A DNA stretch of 35,000 nt from the NCBI GenBank assembly GCA_022578605.1, contig MU394178.1, forward strand, positions 1-35,000, in the 5' to 3' direction. The notes below the pieces were generated by a model. The model did no database searches and was not told the origin of the DNA. It saw nothing but the letters and a program-made list of their open reading frames with translations. Of this stretch, positions 11,424 through 22,735 are shown in pieces. Numbering within the stretch: position 1 is the stretch's first letter; each line of letters begins with the position of its first letter. This stretch comes from Camillea tinctor. Taxonomy: Eukaryota > Ascomycota > Sordariomycetes > Xylariales > Xylariaceae. Position numbers and translations under genes: made by a program.

Positions 11424-11516
11424 TAACATATAAGGGATCCAAGCCGGCCTTCCTTTGCGAGTTGGCCCTCCAGCTGTTAACTAAACCCTAACTTACTTAT
11501 AACCACCCGCAAGAGC

Positions 11517-14500
11517 ATGGCACGCAAAGCAGCCAAGAATACCCCGATCCCAGAGCCTCGAGGCATTCCTCTGCTCGGGAACATAGCAGACATAGATTCT
11601 ACCAATTCCCTCGAGTCATTCACACGTCTAGCAGATATCCATGGAGAGATATATCGATTACGTTTTCCCGGCTCGAAGATGGTCGTCATCTCCACGCACG
11701 CCTTAGTCGACGAAGTGTGTGATGAGAAGCGCTTCAAGAAGATCCCCAGCGCCGTCCTGATAGAACTACGAGCTGCTGTCCACGATGGCTTGTTTACGGC
11801 ATATATCGAGGAGCCAAACTGGGGCATTGCCCACCGTGTACTCATGCCTGCCTTCGGGCCTATGGGCATCCGCGCTATGTTCGACGAGATGCACGATGTA
11901 GCATCACAGCTAGTATTGAAGTGGGCTAGACAAGGTCCGAATGTTAAAATCCATGTCGCTGAAGACTTCACTCGCTTGGCTCTGGATACGATCGCCTTAT
12001 GCTCTATGGGATTCCGTTTCAATAGTTTTTACACCGAGAAGACCCATCCGTTCATCGTGGCCATGGCAGACTTCCTCACCGAGTCTGGGCGCAAGCCTCA
12101 ACGGCTGCCAATAGGATCCTTCTTCTATCGGAGTCAGGATCAAAAGACCGAAGCTGATATCCAGATTCTCCGCAACACCGCCCAAGCTGTACTAGACGAG
12201 CGCAAGTCTCAAGAGAATAGCCAGCGCAATGACCTTTTGACGGCTATGTTGAAGGGCAGAGACTCACTGACAGATCAGAAAATGAGCGACGACTCTATTA
12301 TTGATAATCTGATAACGTTCCTAGTTGCCGGACATGAGACGACATCTGGAATGCTCTCATATACCATGGTAAGTCCCCCTATAATAGAGGTTTTCATTTT
12401 ATATATGGGTGGTATAATTGTGAAGGCAAGATGCTAATATAAGATGGGGCACATAGCACAACCTATTGAAACACCCCGAGGCATACCGCAAAGTTCAACA
12501 GGAGGTAGACGATGTCATTGGCAAAGGCCCAGTGACCGTGCAACATATCTCAAAACTTGCATACATAGCGGCTGTAAGAAGACTCTTGCACACATAGATG
12601 AGGAAACACCTAGGGTTACTAACGTATAGAGAAGGTCCTCCGGGAGACACTACGCCTTACTTCGCCCATAGTTATATACCCGATGAACCCGATTGAGGAC
12701 ACCTTACTCGCCGGAAAGTATCCAGTGTCGAAGGACGATACGATCCTCTCCTTCCTAAGTAAATCACACCTCGATCCTAACGTATACGACGATCCCTTGA
12801 CATTCCGACCTGAAAGGATGCTCGACGAAAACTTTAACAAGCTTCCAAAGAATGCTTGGAAGCCATTTGGTAACGGAATGAGAGGTGTAAGTGCTGCCCC
12901 TTAGTCACAGTCACTATGATAAACCCATATGTTTCGACTTGGACCATATGATGGCATCGAACTTGCCTGTAACCACAAAAGGAAATACGTAAATAAAACA
13001 GAAGGAGAGAATACTAAAACCTGTATCCTATGTAGTGTATCGGCCGAGCCTTCGCGTGGCAAGAAGCCATCCTCGTCCTAGCGCTCCTGTTCCAAAACTT
13101 CAACTTCGTCATGGACGACGCCAACTACGTCTTAAGACATCACCAGACGCTCACAATCAAACCGAAAGACTTCTGCATCCGGGCCATCCTGCGTGACGAT
13201 CTGAACCCGACACAGCTCAGCCAGCGACTTGCAGGGCGCTCGCCAGAGGCGACCTTCAAAACTGAGAAAAAGCCCAACGGTGAGGCTGACGCAAAGTCGC
13301 AGACTAGTAACGGCAGCAGCGCCGCGCAGCAGCAGCCCATGACCATACTCTACGGGTCTAACAGCGGGACGTGCGAGTCGCTCGCGCACCGGCTCGCCAT
13401 CGACGCGGGCCTGCGCGGCTACAAGGTGGCGCAGGTCGACTGCCTGGACGCGCACCGGGAGAAGCTGCCGCGCGACCAGCCCGTCGTCATCGTGACGACG
13501 AGCTACGAGGGCCGGCCCACGGTCAACGCGGCGCACTTCGTCTCGTGGCTCGAGAACCTCGCGGACGCGGACGCGCTGCGGGGGGTACGATACGCCGTCT
13601 TCGGCTGCGGCCATCACGACTGGCCGCAGACGTTCCACCGGATCCCCAAGCTCGTCGACCGCCGGCTCGAGGAGGTGGGCGCGACGCGCCTCGTGGATAT
13701 CGGCTTGGCGGACGTGGCGAGCGAGGATGTGTTCGTGGCGTTCGAGACGTGGGAGGATAACGTGAGTTGTGCCCACTACCCCCTTTTTTTCTTTTCTTCC
13801 GTGGAATCTGGATATCATACTAAACCCCCTAACTAGGTATTCTGGCCCGCACTTAACCCTTCTTCCTCCGCAGCGACCAAGACGGCGACGGCACCGAACG
13901 TCACGCTACAAGCGCACATCTCCAACCTGCGCGCATCGACCCTCCGCCTCAACGTGCAGCCGGCCCGCGTATCCGCAGCCCGCACCCTCACGGCGGCTGG
14001 TGAGCCGGTGAAGAAGCACCTCGACATCGCGCTGCCGGAGGGCATGACCTACCGCGCGGGCGACTATCTCGCCGTCCTGCCGATCAACCCGCGCGAGACG
14101 GTGCTGCGCGCGCTGCGACGGTTCGGATTACCCGTGAGTAGTCCTTCCACGATTTCCCTAAGTGAATAAATGTAGGTATATATCTTACTAAAATGACCAG
14201 TGGGACGCGAACATCACCATCCACGGCGCAGGCACCCTACTGCCGACGCAGACGCCGCTGCCCGTCAGCACGATCCTCAGCGAGCTGGTCGAGCTGTCGC
14301 AGCCGGCGACCAAGCGCAACGCGCTCGCGCTCGCCGAAGCAGCAGCGGGCAACGACGCGGCCCGCGATGCGCTCGTGCGGCTCGCGGGCGACGAGTACGA
14401 GGCCGAGGTGCTGGCCAAGCGCATCTCGCCCCTCGACCTGCTCGAGCGGTACCCGTGCGTCGACGTGCCGGTCGTGGACTTTCTCGCCATGCTACCGCCC

Positions 14501-15321
14501 ATGCGCGTGCGTCAATAGTGAGTTTTCCCTCTCTCTCTCCTTTCGCCCCTCGCACCCCACGATCTCCCTAATCAAAGCTTCAAAACCCCAACTAACCCTC
14601 ATCCCCCCCCGCAAAAAGCTCCATATCCTCCACCCCCCTGGACCACAGCTCCCTCGCCTCCCTGACCTTCTCCTCCCTCCGCTCGCCCGTGCGCTGGTCC
14701 GGCCACGGCGAGCACCTCGGCGTCGCCAGCACCCACCTGTCCTCGCTGCAGCCGGGGGACTCGCTGCAAGTCTGCGTGCGCCCCTCGCACGCGTCCTTCC
14801 ACCTGCCCGCCTCGCCCGGCGTACCGCTGATCTGCGTCGCGGCCGGGACCGGGATCGCGCCGTTCCGGGGGTTCATGCGGGAGCGGGCGCGCCTATTGTC
14901 ATCCCTATCGTCATCCCTAGAGAAAGGGGATAACGAGGAGAGTGGGGAAGGGGAGAAGCTCGCGCCCGCAGTCCTGTACCACGGGTGCCGCGCACCGGGG
15001 CACGACGACCTGTACGCCGACGAGGAAGCGCAGTGGGGCGGCGTGGCGGTGCAGCGCGCGTACAGCCGGATGCCGGAGCGCTCGGGCGGGTGCAGGTACG
15101 TGCAGGAGCTGGTGTGGGCGGACCGGGCGCGGGTGCGGGGGCTGTGGGAGCGGGGCGCGATGCTGTATGTGTGCGGGTCGCGGCAGATGAGCCAGGCGGT
15201 GGAGAAGGTGTTCATCGAGATGAAGCGGGAGGAGGAAGGGGAGAAGCTCGGCGAGGCGGAGGCGAAGGCGTGGTGGGATGGGCTGAGGAATGTGAGGTAT
15301 GCGGTGGATGTGTTTGAGTAG
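11517..15321 (+). CDS. CYP505: CYP505-type bifunctional P450:NADPH-P450 reductase (P450foxy-like)
   Basis: This self-sufficient fatty-acid hydroxylase has a P450 fused to its own FMN/FAD reductase, like Fusarium P450foxy and bacterial P450 BM3; such enzymes hydroxylate fatty acids near the omega end. Proposed exons are 11517-12368, 12457-12573, 12635-12886, 13036-13761, 13837-14133, 14201-14517 and 14619-15321, giving 1087 aa (P450foxy is about 1066). All junctions keep frame, with mostly ctaac/ctaat branch points. Motifs in order: I-helix AGHETT 271-276; ExxR E327/R330; heme loop FGNGMRGCIG with Cys408; polar linker about 472-508; FMN loop YGSNSG 513-518; FAD motif RQYS 852-855; NADPH motifs GTGIAPFRG 930-938 and CGSR 1039-1042. 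There is no N-terminal membrane anchor, so it is probably soluble. G+C rises from about 45-50% in the P450 exons to over 70% in the reductase part. No break is visible. Confidence 0.95.
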
Positions 15322-15475
15322 AGGAATGATTGGGAGGGGGAAAGGGGGGAAGGATATATGGTAGGAATATCCTAGCCTTTCTGCATTTAGGGGGGAATAA
15401 TCTACGCGTGGGCGGGGATGGATGTATATTACTAGTATAGTGATGCTAGGGGCTTCTTCACTCATATTCATACGA

Positions 15476-15481
15476 AATAAA
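15476..15481 (+). terminator. Possible poly(A) signal of CYP505
   Basis: AATAAA lies about 155 nt after the CYP505 stop codon. Candidate only. Confidence 0.35.
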
Positions 15482-15827
15482 TATACCAGGTATGAATTTA
15501 TAATTATAACAGATTAACACAGGAATCTTGGATGAGCCCGTTAAACAACTAGTTCAAGACAGTCCCTTCTTCTTAAACGTCATCACGAAAGAGATATATA
15601 TTTACGGTGATGATTTGAGTCGTGAGAGAGAAAACGAACTGGGTATTATCCAGATCCCATTTCTGGCCTTAACGTGCTCATGTATTTGCAAATCCTCTGC
15701 TCATTATCCCCCTATATCATATGCTCAAAATGCTGATCTTGTCATCAGAAAAACAAGTGGCTCAAGTGGCTTCACTTAAAAAAATATAAATAGGCTTATC
15801 ATGAATGGTAGTGATACTACAAACAAT

Positions 15828-15841
15828 GTGGTAATTACCAC
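15828..15841. repeat. 14-nt perfect palindrome
   Basis: GTGGTAATTACCAC equals its own reverse complement. It is immediately preceded by a small hairpin gtagt-gat-actac. It lies in the intergenic region between two gene 3' ends. Confidence 0.7.
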
Positions 15842-16620
15842 TAAGAGACGATATCAAATGAAATGAATTACAATATATTTAAACAGATATGTACTCCGCG
15901 CCCGAAATATATAGGTTATGATAGTACTGGCGGTAAAGTTTCAACAAATGATTTACAAACGTATCTGCAATGTCTTAATAATCTCTATCCCGAATCCCCA
16001 AAACCTTGCAAAACATGTCACCCAGAGAGATACTCATCATCTAATCCACCCCAAAGAGAAAAGAACAGAAAACATATTTCCTTCCCAACACGTACCCATA
16101 GAGAACTACACATATTATAAAGAACCAATGTACTCTTGTACTCTTTTAATCCAGTTTAATATCGAAAAGAAAAAAAAAGAAAATATCACATGAACCCCGG
16201 CAACCAACCTATGTATCCGATTATATTTCAACAAACCACTAAAACCATCACCAAATCCCCTTTATCCCCAATTCCTCCTCCCCCCCCCTTTCTATCTCTC
16301 TCCCTATAAACGTAGCAATTCTACTCTTTCCCCTGTTTCTACTAATACCTACCTTAGGTAAGTACTAGGTTAGGTTAATCATACCCATCCAGCACGAATT
16401 CCAATTCCCTTTTCACCTCTCCTTATAATCAACAAGACTATATAAACCGACCCCCAACTAATCACAGCATCTCCTACACCAGCCTAGGGAGACCTGCCAG
16501 TCCGTTTCCATTCCACCGCCAAGCAGATTGGTTCGCTACCACTCGCATCTTTATACAATCTACGCTCCTAACACAACCTAACCCGAGCATGTTTCATTAA
16601 CTTTTTGAATACTTTCTTTT

Positions 16621-16626
16621 TTTATT
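16621..16626 (-). terminator. Possible poly(A) signal of het-c
   Basis: AATAAA on the minus strand, about 155 nt beyond the het-c stop codon. Candidate only. Confidence 0.35.
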
Positions 16627-16781
16627 CTTGACTGTGCTAGTGTGAATAGAGTAGCAGGAAGCAAAAATCCACTATCTAAGCAGTTTGCCCCTTTACTATC
16701 CTTGCCCATGAGACTAAGTCTCTAGGTAGGTATATATCCTATACCGAATTGTGACCCCTAGAAGCCTCGGCTTCTATTCTT

Positions 16782-19655
16782 TTACCAGCCGCCTCTTCCT
16801 CCAAAACCTCCCTCATCACCACGACGGCGGTTCTCGTCCATGCTCTCGCCCACGCGGTCAATGATCTGGCCAAGGAACCCACCTCCAGAGCCTCCCTCAT
16901 CATCGCGGCGTTCGTAATCATCCCGGCGCTCATCCCGACGCTCGTAGTCATCGCGGCGACCGCCACCATAGCTATCCTCGCGGCCATAGCTCTCCTCCCG
17001 ACGCTCTTCTCGGCGACCGTAGTCGTCACCTCCACCATATTCCTGGCGACCTCCGTATTCTTGGCGGCCTCCATATTCCTGACGTCCTCCGCCATAGCCA
17101 CCGTCATCGTCCCGGCGGCCGCCGCCATAGCCGCCCTCGTTGCTCTCGTAGCGGCGCTCAGTGCGCTCCTCGTAACCACCGCCGTAGCTCGGGCGGGTCT
17201 CAGTACGCTCCTCGTAGCCGTAGCCACGGCCGTTGTCGTCTTGCTGCTCGTAGCGGCGGTACTCGGTTCGCTCTCCTCCAGAGTATGAGCTCTCTTCCCT
17301 ACGGTATTCGCTGCGACTCTCGCTGTAAGACCCGTTGTCGTCCCGACGGCTGCTGCTGCTATACGACTCTTCGTTCTTGGAGAGTCCACTGAGAAAGGAA
17401 CCGCCAATGGCTCCGAGTAATCCGCCAGGACCAGAGTCCTCGCGTCCGCTGTTACCACCGCCAGAACCGGGTAGGTTGACTTGTCCACCGGTCTGGCTCG
17501 AGACAAAGTCGGAGAGGCCACCGGTGACGCCTTGGAAGATGGCGCCGGCAGCAGCATTGGCGATGCGGTCCTCGGCGCTTCCGCCCTCGGCAAAGTTCTT
17601 GTGCATGCCTAGAGGCTTTCCGCAACCGTGACCACAGTCATTAACTCCTTCCTTATGGTTCTCTCCGCGTTCGACACCATCCCTGGAGAGCTTATTGCGG
17701 TACTCATCCTTCGCACCGTCGTCCATCTGATTCCACCATTCTTCGACGGAACGGAACATGATGCTACGTCCATCACGAGCACCATCTTCGCCCATGTCGC
17801 GCTGAGCTGGGTGATGTAGAACACCATTAATGATGCGGTTGTTGAGGCGGTCAACGTCGACACTGTCATTGTCCCAGGCTTCCATGATTTGAGGGACAAC
17901 CCAAGCCACCACCTTGCTAGCCGTCTTGCCAGCAACCTCGTTGAGGATCTATACGGATGTAGTTAGCACTTGACACATGGCAAAGGTAGGCAGTATCAAC
18001 GTACGTTGGAAAAGTGGTCCTTGGACAACATGGAGTGCGTAGGGTCAGTGCAGTTGTCGTCGTTGAAAACGATGTGCTGCTCGTTCTTGCTGCTCTCAAT
18101 GATTTCGGCAGATCCAGTGCGCAGCTCGTTCTTGACTTGCTGGATGATGGGGATGATAAAAGGTGCCATGATGGTGAAGACCCACATAGACATCTGCTCC
18201 TCAAGCTGCTCAATGATCTTGGGTAGAATGGGGATCTTGTCGATGGCCTCGGAAATAGCCTTGAGCACATCATCGTGCAGTTGGATAGCAGGCATTATCT
18301 GCTGGTAGACCTGCTGGATATAGCGAGTGAACTCTTCCGGCTCTCGGGGCGAGATCGAGGTGTTTTCCATCTGCGCATTCGCCGCATTGCTCTGAATGTC
18401 ATTCATCTTCTGCTTCTTGTCGCCACCTAGAATACCATCGGGAATCTTGTCCAGAAGTCCTTCCAAAATGCTGGTGTCGTCATGCGAGTGTTCTTGGAGA
18501 GTGCCTTCGAGCTCCTGAATTTCATTCTGGGTCAACTTGTCGGAAACTACAGGTAATCAATGGTTAGATGCACATCGTTTCACTGTATCAGGTCAAGGGT
18601 CGTCACATACCTTCTCCGGTGACCGAATGCAGGAAATCAACACCACCAAAGGTTCCCGTGATGCAGGGGTATACATCGCCTCGGGCTCCAGGAATCTGCA
18701 TCATGGTGTCTCTGCCAACGTGGGGGAAGACATCGCGCTCGCCCATCTCGATAAGAGCCAGTTCGGTATAGTTGCTGTGAGCCAGGAAGTCTGCAGGATA
18801 CCTAGTAAGCTTACCATAGCGCTAAGGAAAGGGGGTTACTGTATGGGTATGGGGTGATATAAGTTACCTTCCAAGCAGTGGAGGCCGGTACCAAGCAGTC
18901 TCAAGGCCTCGTAGAAATCACTCTTTCGGTTGTTGCGCTGGTAAGAGCGGCCGAGTTCGATGCAGCGGCTGAAGAGTCGCCTGACATGAAGCGCCGAGGT
19001 CATGATGTTGGCTCGCTCATTGGCAATGTAATTCTTCATACCCGTCTCCTCGTCGATGCCGAGCTCAACTCCCTCATCAACGGGGCCACGAAGTCTTTCG
19101 TCATACTGGCGCGCATCTTGGTTGTCGGCGTAGTTCTTGGGGTTGTCGATGTGGTCTTCAGGCCTATAGCAGCCTAGACGCTCTGCGGTGACTTCGAACT
19201 CCTGAGAGCCGTAGCCGAAGGTAAGGAAGCCAAGGACACATAGCAGCAGGCGAATGGCCTCAGCAGAGACAGACTTGACAGTGCCGACATCGATGGCCTG
19301 GGAGTAGTCACGAAGCCAGTTGCCAAAGTAGACGCGAGAGACCATCATCTTGTCGAACTTCTTGCCGCCCACGGCGCGAGCCATAAGGAGAGTTAGGAGA
19401 GTGTCCTCGATATCGCCATGACGCCCTAGAAAGAGAATACAAAAAGTAATTGGTTAATAGATGTTATATTAGGAAATAATAAATACATAAGAAAGAGAGA
19501 GTATGCTAGCTAGGTATCTCCATAAACTTACAATTCTGCCCCTCAACCTTGGAAAGGCCTGCAATGTTACCAGCTCCAAAGGCGAGAGCCGGGCGGGCAA
19601 ACACGAGTAGGATAGCCAACCCCAAGAGGGCGGGGTAAGGCTTTAAGGAAAACAT
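16782..19655 (-). CDS. het-c: Heterokaryon incompatibility protein Het-C
   Basis: Het-C is a secreted or membrane-associated glycine-rich protein; in Neurospora crassa, allelic differences in het-c (with pin-c) trigger cell death after hyphal fusion. Proposed exons in coding order are 19655-19532, 19425-18868, 18790-18611, 18546-18005 and 17948-16782, giving 856 aa. All joins keep frame, with donors gtaagt, gtaact, gtatgt and gtacgt. Residues 1-25 form a signal peptide (hydrophobic core ending ARPALA). The conserved Het-C core follows, including GQNWRHGDIEDTLLTLLMAR, YFGNWLRDYSQA, GCYRPEDHIDNPK and GDVYPCITGTFGGVDFLHS. A CGHGCGK cluster precedes a low-complexity tail from about residue 630, rich in Gly, Tyr, Arg, Asp and Glu, with EYGGRQ repeated three times, ending GGFGGRGGW. 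No pin-c/HET-domain gene is visible beside it in this window. Whether this allele acts in incompatibility cannot be told from sequence. Confidence 0.95.
17028..17090 (-). repeat. 18-nt tandem repeat in the het-c tail
   Basis: Three near-identical 18-nt units encode EYGGRQ, EYGGRQ and EYGGG-type repeats. They are part of a longer region of Arg/Asp/Tyr/Gly-rich degenerate repeats, prone to length change by slippage. Confidence 0.75.
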
Positions 19656-20573
19656 ATTGTGGTTTTATTCTGTGTATGTCAGACTGTAAGTTAATAATGC
19701 TGGAATAAAATATTGTGGTGTTGTGATGTAATACGGTAGTGGTTATGTATAAGTGGACTTAGACTGACTTTGGCTGATGATGTTATTTTGGTTGGGTTGG
19801 GTTTCTTTTAACTTTCAACAAAGCAAAGAAAAGATTAAAAAAAAAGAAGGTTGAGGGATGGGGTTATTTTTCTGTGTTTCCCGGTCTCTTTCTTTTTTTT
19901 CTCCCTCTCTTTCTCTATCTCTATGTGTGTGAATAAGTAAGGTGACGTGACATGATTTATGGAAGAGAGGAGCAAGGAGCTGTGACGAGGGGGAGGGGCA
20001 AAAAAGCTGGCAAAGCAGCAGCAGCATATCTCTTCAAGCTAGTGCTACAGATCGCCAGTCTGGCGGGGGTGTTTTCGACAGAAAGATTGGCTTGTGTAAG
20101 ATGCGAAGGCGTTTGCCAAGAAGACGAAATCAGGTCTTAACGCCCCCAAGTGGACCATGAGTCGACGGGGTCTGAAACGTTGTTGGTCCTCGGTTGGGAC
20201 GGGGAGGAATACCTACTATTGCTAATGGAATCTGCAGATAGTGCTAGTACCTCTGGGTATTTCTCTTTCTCATGAATCGTTCAAGGATCATGAAGCGATT
20301 CCGTATGTACGGAGCAGTTGTGTATTATGCATTGCCGCGTGGGAATGGCTATTCGGCAGACAAGCATGCACCTCAAGCAGTGCCGGTAACCCTCAGGTTG
20401 CATGGAATGGTGATCCTGTGATTACCCAGCCGGTGAACATTGCCGGTACCCTTGGGAGAGAGAGTAGGTGAACTTGAAGATGATAAGTGAGGGAGCCTAC
20501 CTAACTGATACAGATATCTTGTGGGTTAGAAAAAAGTATGATGTAGCTGGTGTAAGTACATAGGTTATCTACT

Positions 20574-20617
20574 ACCTAGGTAACTACATAGTAGGTACGT
20601 ACATGTAGTACCTACTA
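20574..20617. repeat. ACCTAGGT plus 10-bp inverted repeat
   Basis: ACCTAGGT is at 20574-20581. Just after it, tagtaggtac (20589-20598) and gtacctacta (20608-20617) are perfect inverted arms around a 9-nt spacer. Confidence 0.75.
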
Positions 20618-20993
20618 ACTTTTAACTGGTTAGCGTACGACAATGGGACCCAATAGATCGGTTTGATTTAGTTTAGTTTACTAGTTTGGTTTTAAGGTAC
20701 GTACGACTTTGTGGAACTGGTAGGTCCGAGCTTTTCGAAGAATTTTTCCTTTTTGCTCTTTCTTCTTTAGGCGCTCTAAGTTGGTAATAGGTTCTTGATC
20801 TGCCCATGTCGTCAGCGATTTGCGTACATAGGTCTGGTCTTTCAGTTGACCCCGGCCATCGAGCCATATGTATGTCCCCACCAGCTGTAGAATATCTAAC
20901 GGATAAACCCATTCGCCGGCATCCGAGATTTTCGAGATCCCGCCCCGCCCTTAAGTAGGGCCTTACTTACTCCAGATGTTGCAGCATCTGTCG

Positions 20994-21032
20994 TTGCAGG
21001 TGTGGGCATTGGGCGCACAGTGACACCTGCAA
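20994..21032. repeat. 10-bp inverted repeat
   Basis: ttgcaggtgt (20994-21003) and acacctgcaa (21023-21032) are perfect complements around a 19-nt GC-rich spacer. A second small hairpin, agatg/catct, lies just upstream. The origin is unknown; a small non-autonomous element is possible. Confidence 0.6.
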
Positions 21033-21739
21033 TCTCCAACGCTTTACGCTAAACTTACCGTAAGCCGGTCGGTACCTGATCAAAGCTTTTGAGATCTCCC
21101 TCCCCGCACGCCCCCTTCCTTAAAGGTATCGCAAAACTTAACTTTCCTATAGGAACCTTGGAACTCAGCCGATTTACCCGCAACTGAACTGAACGGTGTT
21201 GTTTAAGTAGTCAAGTCCAGTCTTGTGCTTGTATTGATGTAGTACACAAAACACATCGAAGGAACTATCAAAAGAAGTATAACTAGTAGTCGATATATCT
21301 AGGTTAGTACTCTGTAAGGTTTGAATGTCCTACACTACTACATAGTCATATAACCTGGTTAGTAGTAAGTGTAGTGCGTTCCATGATTCATCTACCTATT
21401 AACTCATCCGATAGAAGAACGGTGATAGCTATGGTTGCGAATTCTATACTTGGAAAAACATCTACTATGTATGCACATTTGCACTTAATTCTTCATCTAA
21501 GAATGCAAGTAGGACGATATATTGATTCTATATACGTAAGAGCTGGAAGCGGGAGGGAGTGGTGAGTTGATAAGATGTAGAGGAGATCTCGGGATCCGCT
21601 GTACTTGAGATAAACATAAACCGGTTGTGTGTATTATACATAGGCACCTAGTTGTAAACAGTGGTACGGACGCAGGTAAGATGAAAGTGTAGATAGAGCA
21701 TTGTTGCTTACACGAGTACAGAAAAGACAAATCTTGGTG

Positions 21740-21980
21740 CGTGTGTATGTATGTAGGTATGTATGTATGTACGGTATCGAGGCTTGTGCTGCATGGAAGA
21801 GCATCTCGTTCCTGACTCGGTGCGCTGCGGATCACGATAACCCACCTACACGTTGCTTACCATGTCTTACCTACTACCTAGGATTTACTTACTTATCTAT
21901 GGACTGTTGTGTTGTGCATACATACATACATATATATGTAAGGTAGATTATGTATGTGTGTATGTATGTAGGTAGGTTAC
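21740..21980. repeat. TATG/CATA and TAGG microsatellite cluster
   Basis: Runs of gtat/gtag occur at about 21743-21772, catacata at 21917-21940 and tatgtatg at 21949-21975. The last two are mutually complementary, so the segment can fold back on itself. Confidence 0.7.
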
Positions 21981-22727
21981 GTACCTCCCGTAACTGCACG
22001 TTCACACTGCAATATACAAAAACAAACGTCTAACTATATGGACATGGACAAAAAAAATTCGGTAGCCCTGCAGGTTCTCGTTGGTTAGGGATGGGTTAGG
22101 TCCCGTCCGCGTCATGAGAGCCGCGCTATCCGAAACGATCTCGACCATGCAAAGCAGAAGCAATGCAAAAGTAAAGCAAGATGCATGTGTTGTATGCTAC
22201 TACCTAGGCACGTACTGGTATATAATGCAGTGTAGTATAGTAGGAGTATAGTTATAAGACATAGGTATCAAGCAGAGGAAAAGGTAGAAGAGATAAGACG
22301 ACGATGAAGTGAGGGGTAGCATCAATAACAACAACAACAAAAGATGGCGTTTCAGGACTCCAACAAGGGTCTGCTATTGGACTAAGCATCACGTCAACCA
22401 TAGCTTTCTGCTGATGCTAACTGCTAAACTACTTGTTATTATTGATAACATAAACAATGGAGCAGGGGTGGCCATTGAACTTGCCTGTCACCCATCTGCC
22501 AATGAGAGTAGATATAGTAAAAAAACTACTTCGGACGCTTTTAACTTGGGTTCTATCTCGTATTTGTCTTTTCTCTCTTGAGCTCCGTGCATTACGAGTT
22601 TAGTAGGAGTGGAGGTATTGATGTAAGGCGGGGAGGATTGATTCCACAACGTGGGAAGCATTTGCTCTGCTTCTGCTTCTGCCTCTACTTCTGTTTCCTA
22701 TCTTGGGATTATATGTATAAAACACCA

Positions 22728-22735
22728 ACCTAGGT
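22728..22735. repeat. ACCTAGGT palindrome
   Basis: Another intergenic copy of the octamer, flanked as aACCTAGGTt. Confidence 0.8.

Larger units (their letters stand above)
9709..11516. promoter_or_regulatory. Divergent promoter region between LMBD1-type and CYP505 genes
   Basis: These 1.8 kb separate two divergent start codons. There is no plausible gene. The region holds three ACCTAGGT palindromes (9923, 9936, 10752), a 12-nt palindrome at 10314-10325, a 16-nt palindrome at 10758-10773, hairpins at 10928-10959 and 11131-11151, and a C-run tract at 11247-11278. A TATAAAG lies at 11417-11423. Confidence 0.5.
15322..16781. other. Convergent intergenic region, no gene seen
   Basis: This lies between the 3' ends of CYP505 (+) and het-c (-). 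It is AT-rich, with a perfect 14-nt palindrome GTGGTAATTACCAC at 15828-15841 and TAGG-rich bits near 16350-16375 and 16722. A possible frame of 83 codons at 15528-15779 has no recognisable domain and ordinary intergenic composition. Confidence 0.55.

Noticed and set aside
13132..13818. 228-codon minus-strand frame, and similar long frames at 14592-15215 and 14917-15471
   Set aside because: They are antisense to the GC-rich reductase part of CYP505, where stop codons are rare; no domain, and the plus-strand exons show clear P450-reductase motifs.
15528..15779. 83-codon frame downstream of CYP505
   Set aside because: No domain, intergenic composition, and no clear promoter; not enough to call a gene.
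11517..16781. Secondary-metabolite gene cluster around CYP505
   Set aside because: Neighbours are a vacuolar-type membrane protein and het-c; no synthase, transporter cluster or pathway regulator is present.
16739..17593. 284-codon minus-strand frame rich in Ala, Thr and Arg
   Set aside because: It is a shifted-frame reading of the repetitive het-c tail.
22309..22581. 90-codon frame with an Asn run in the 6.4 kb gap
   Set aside because: Starts in a CAA/ACA repeat, has no domain and no splice-linked partner.
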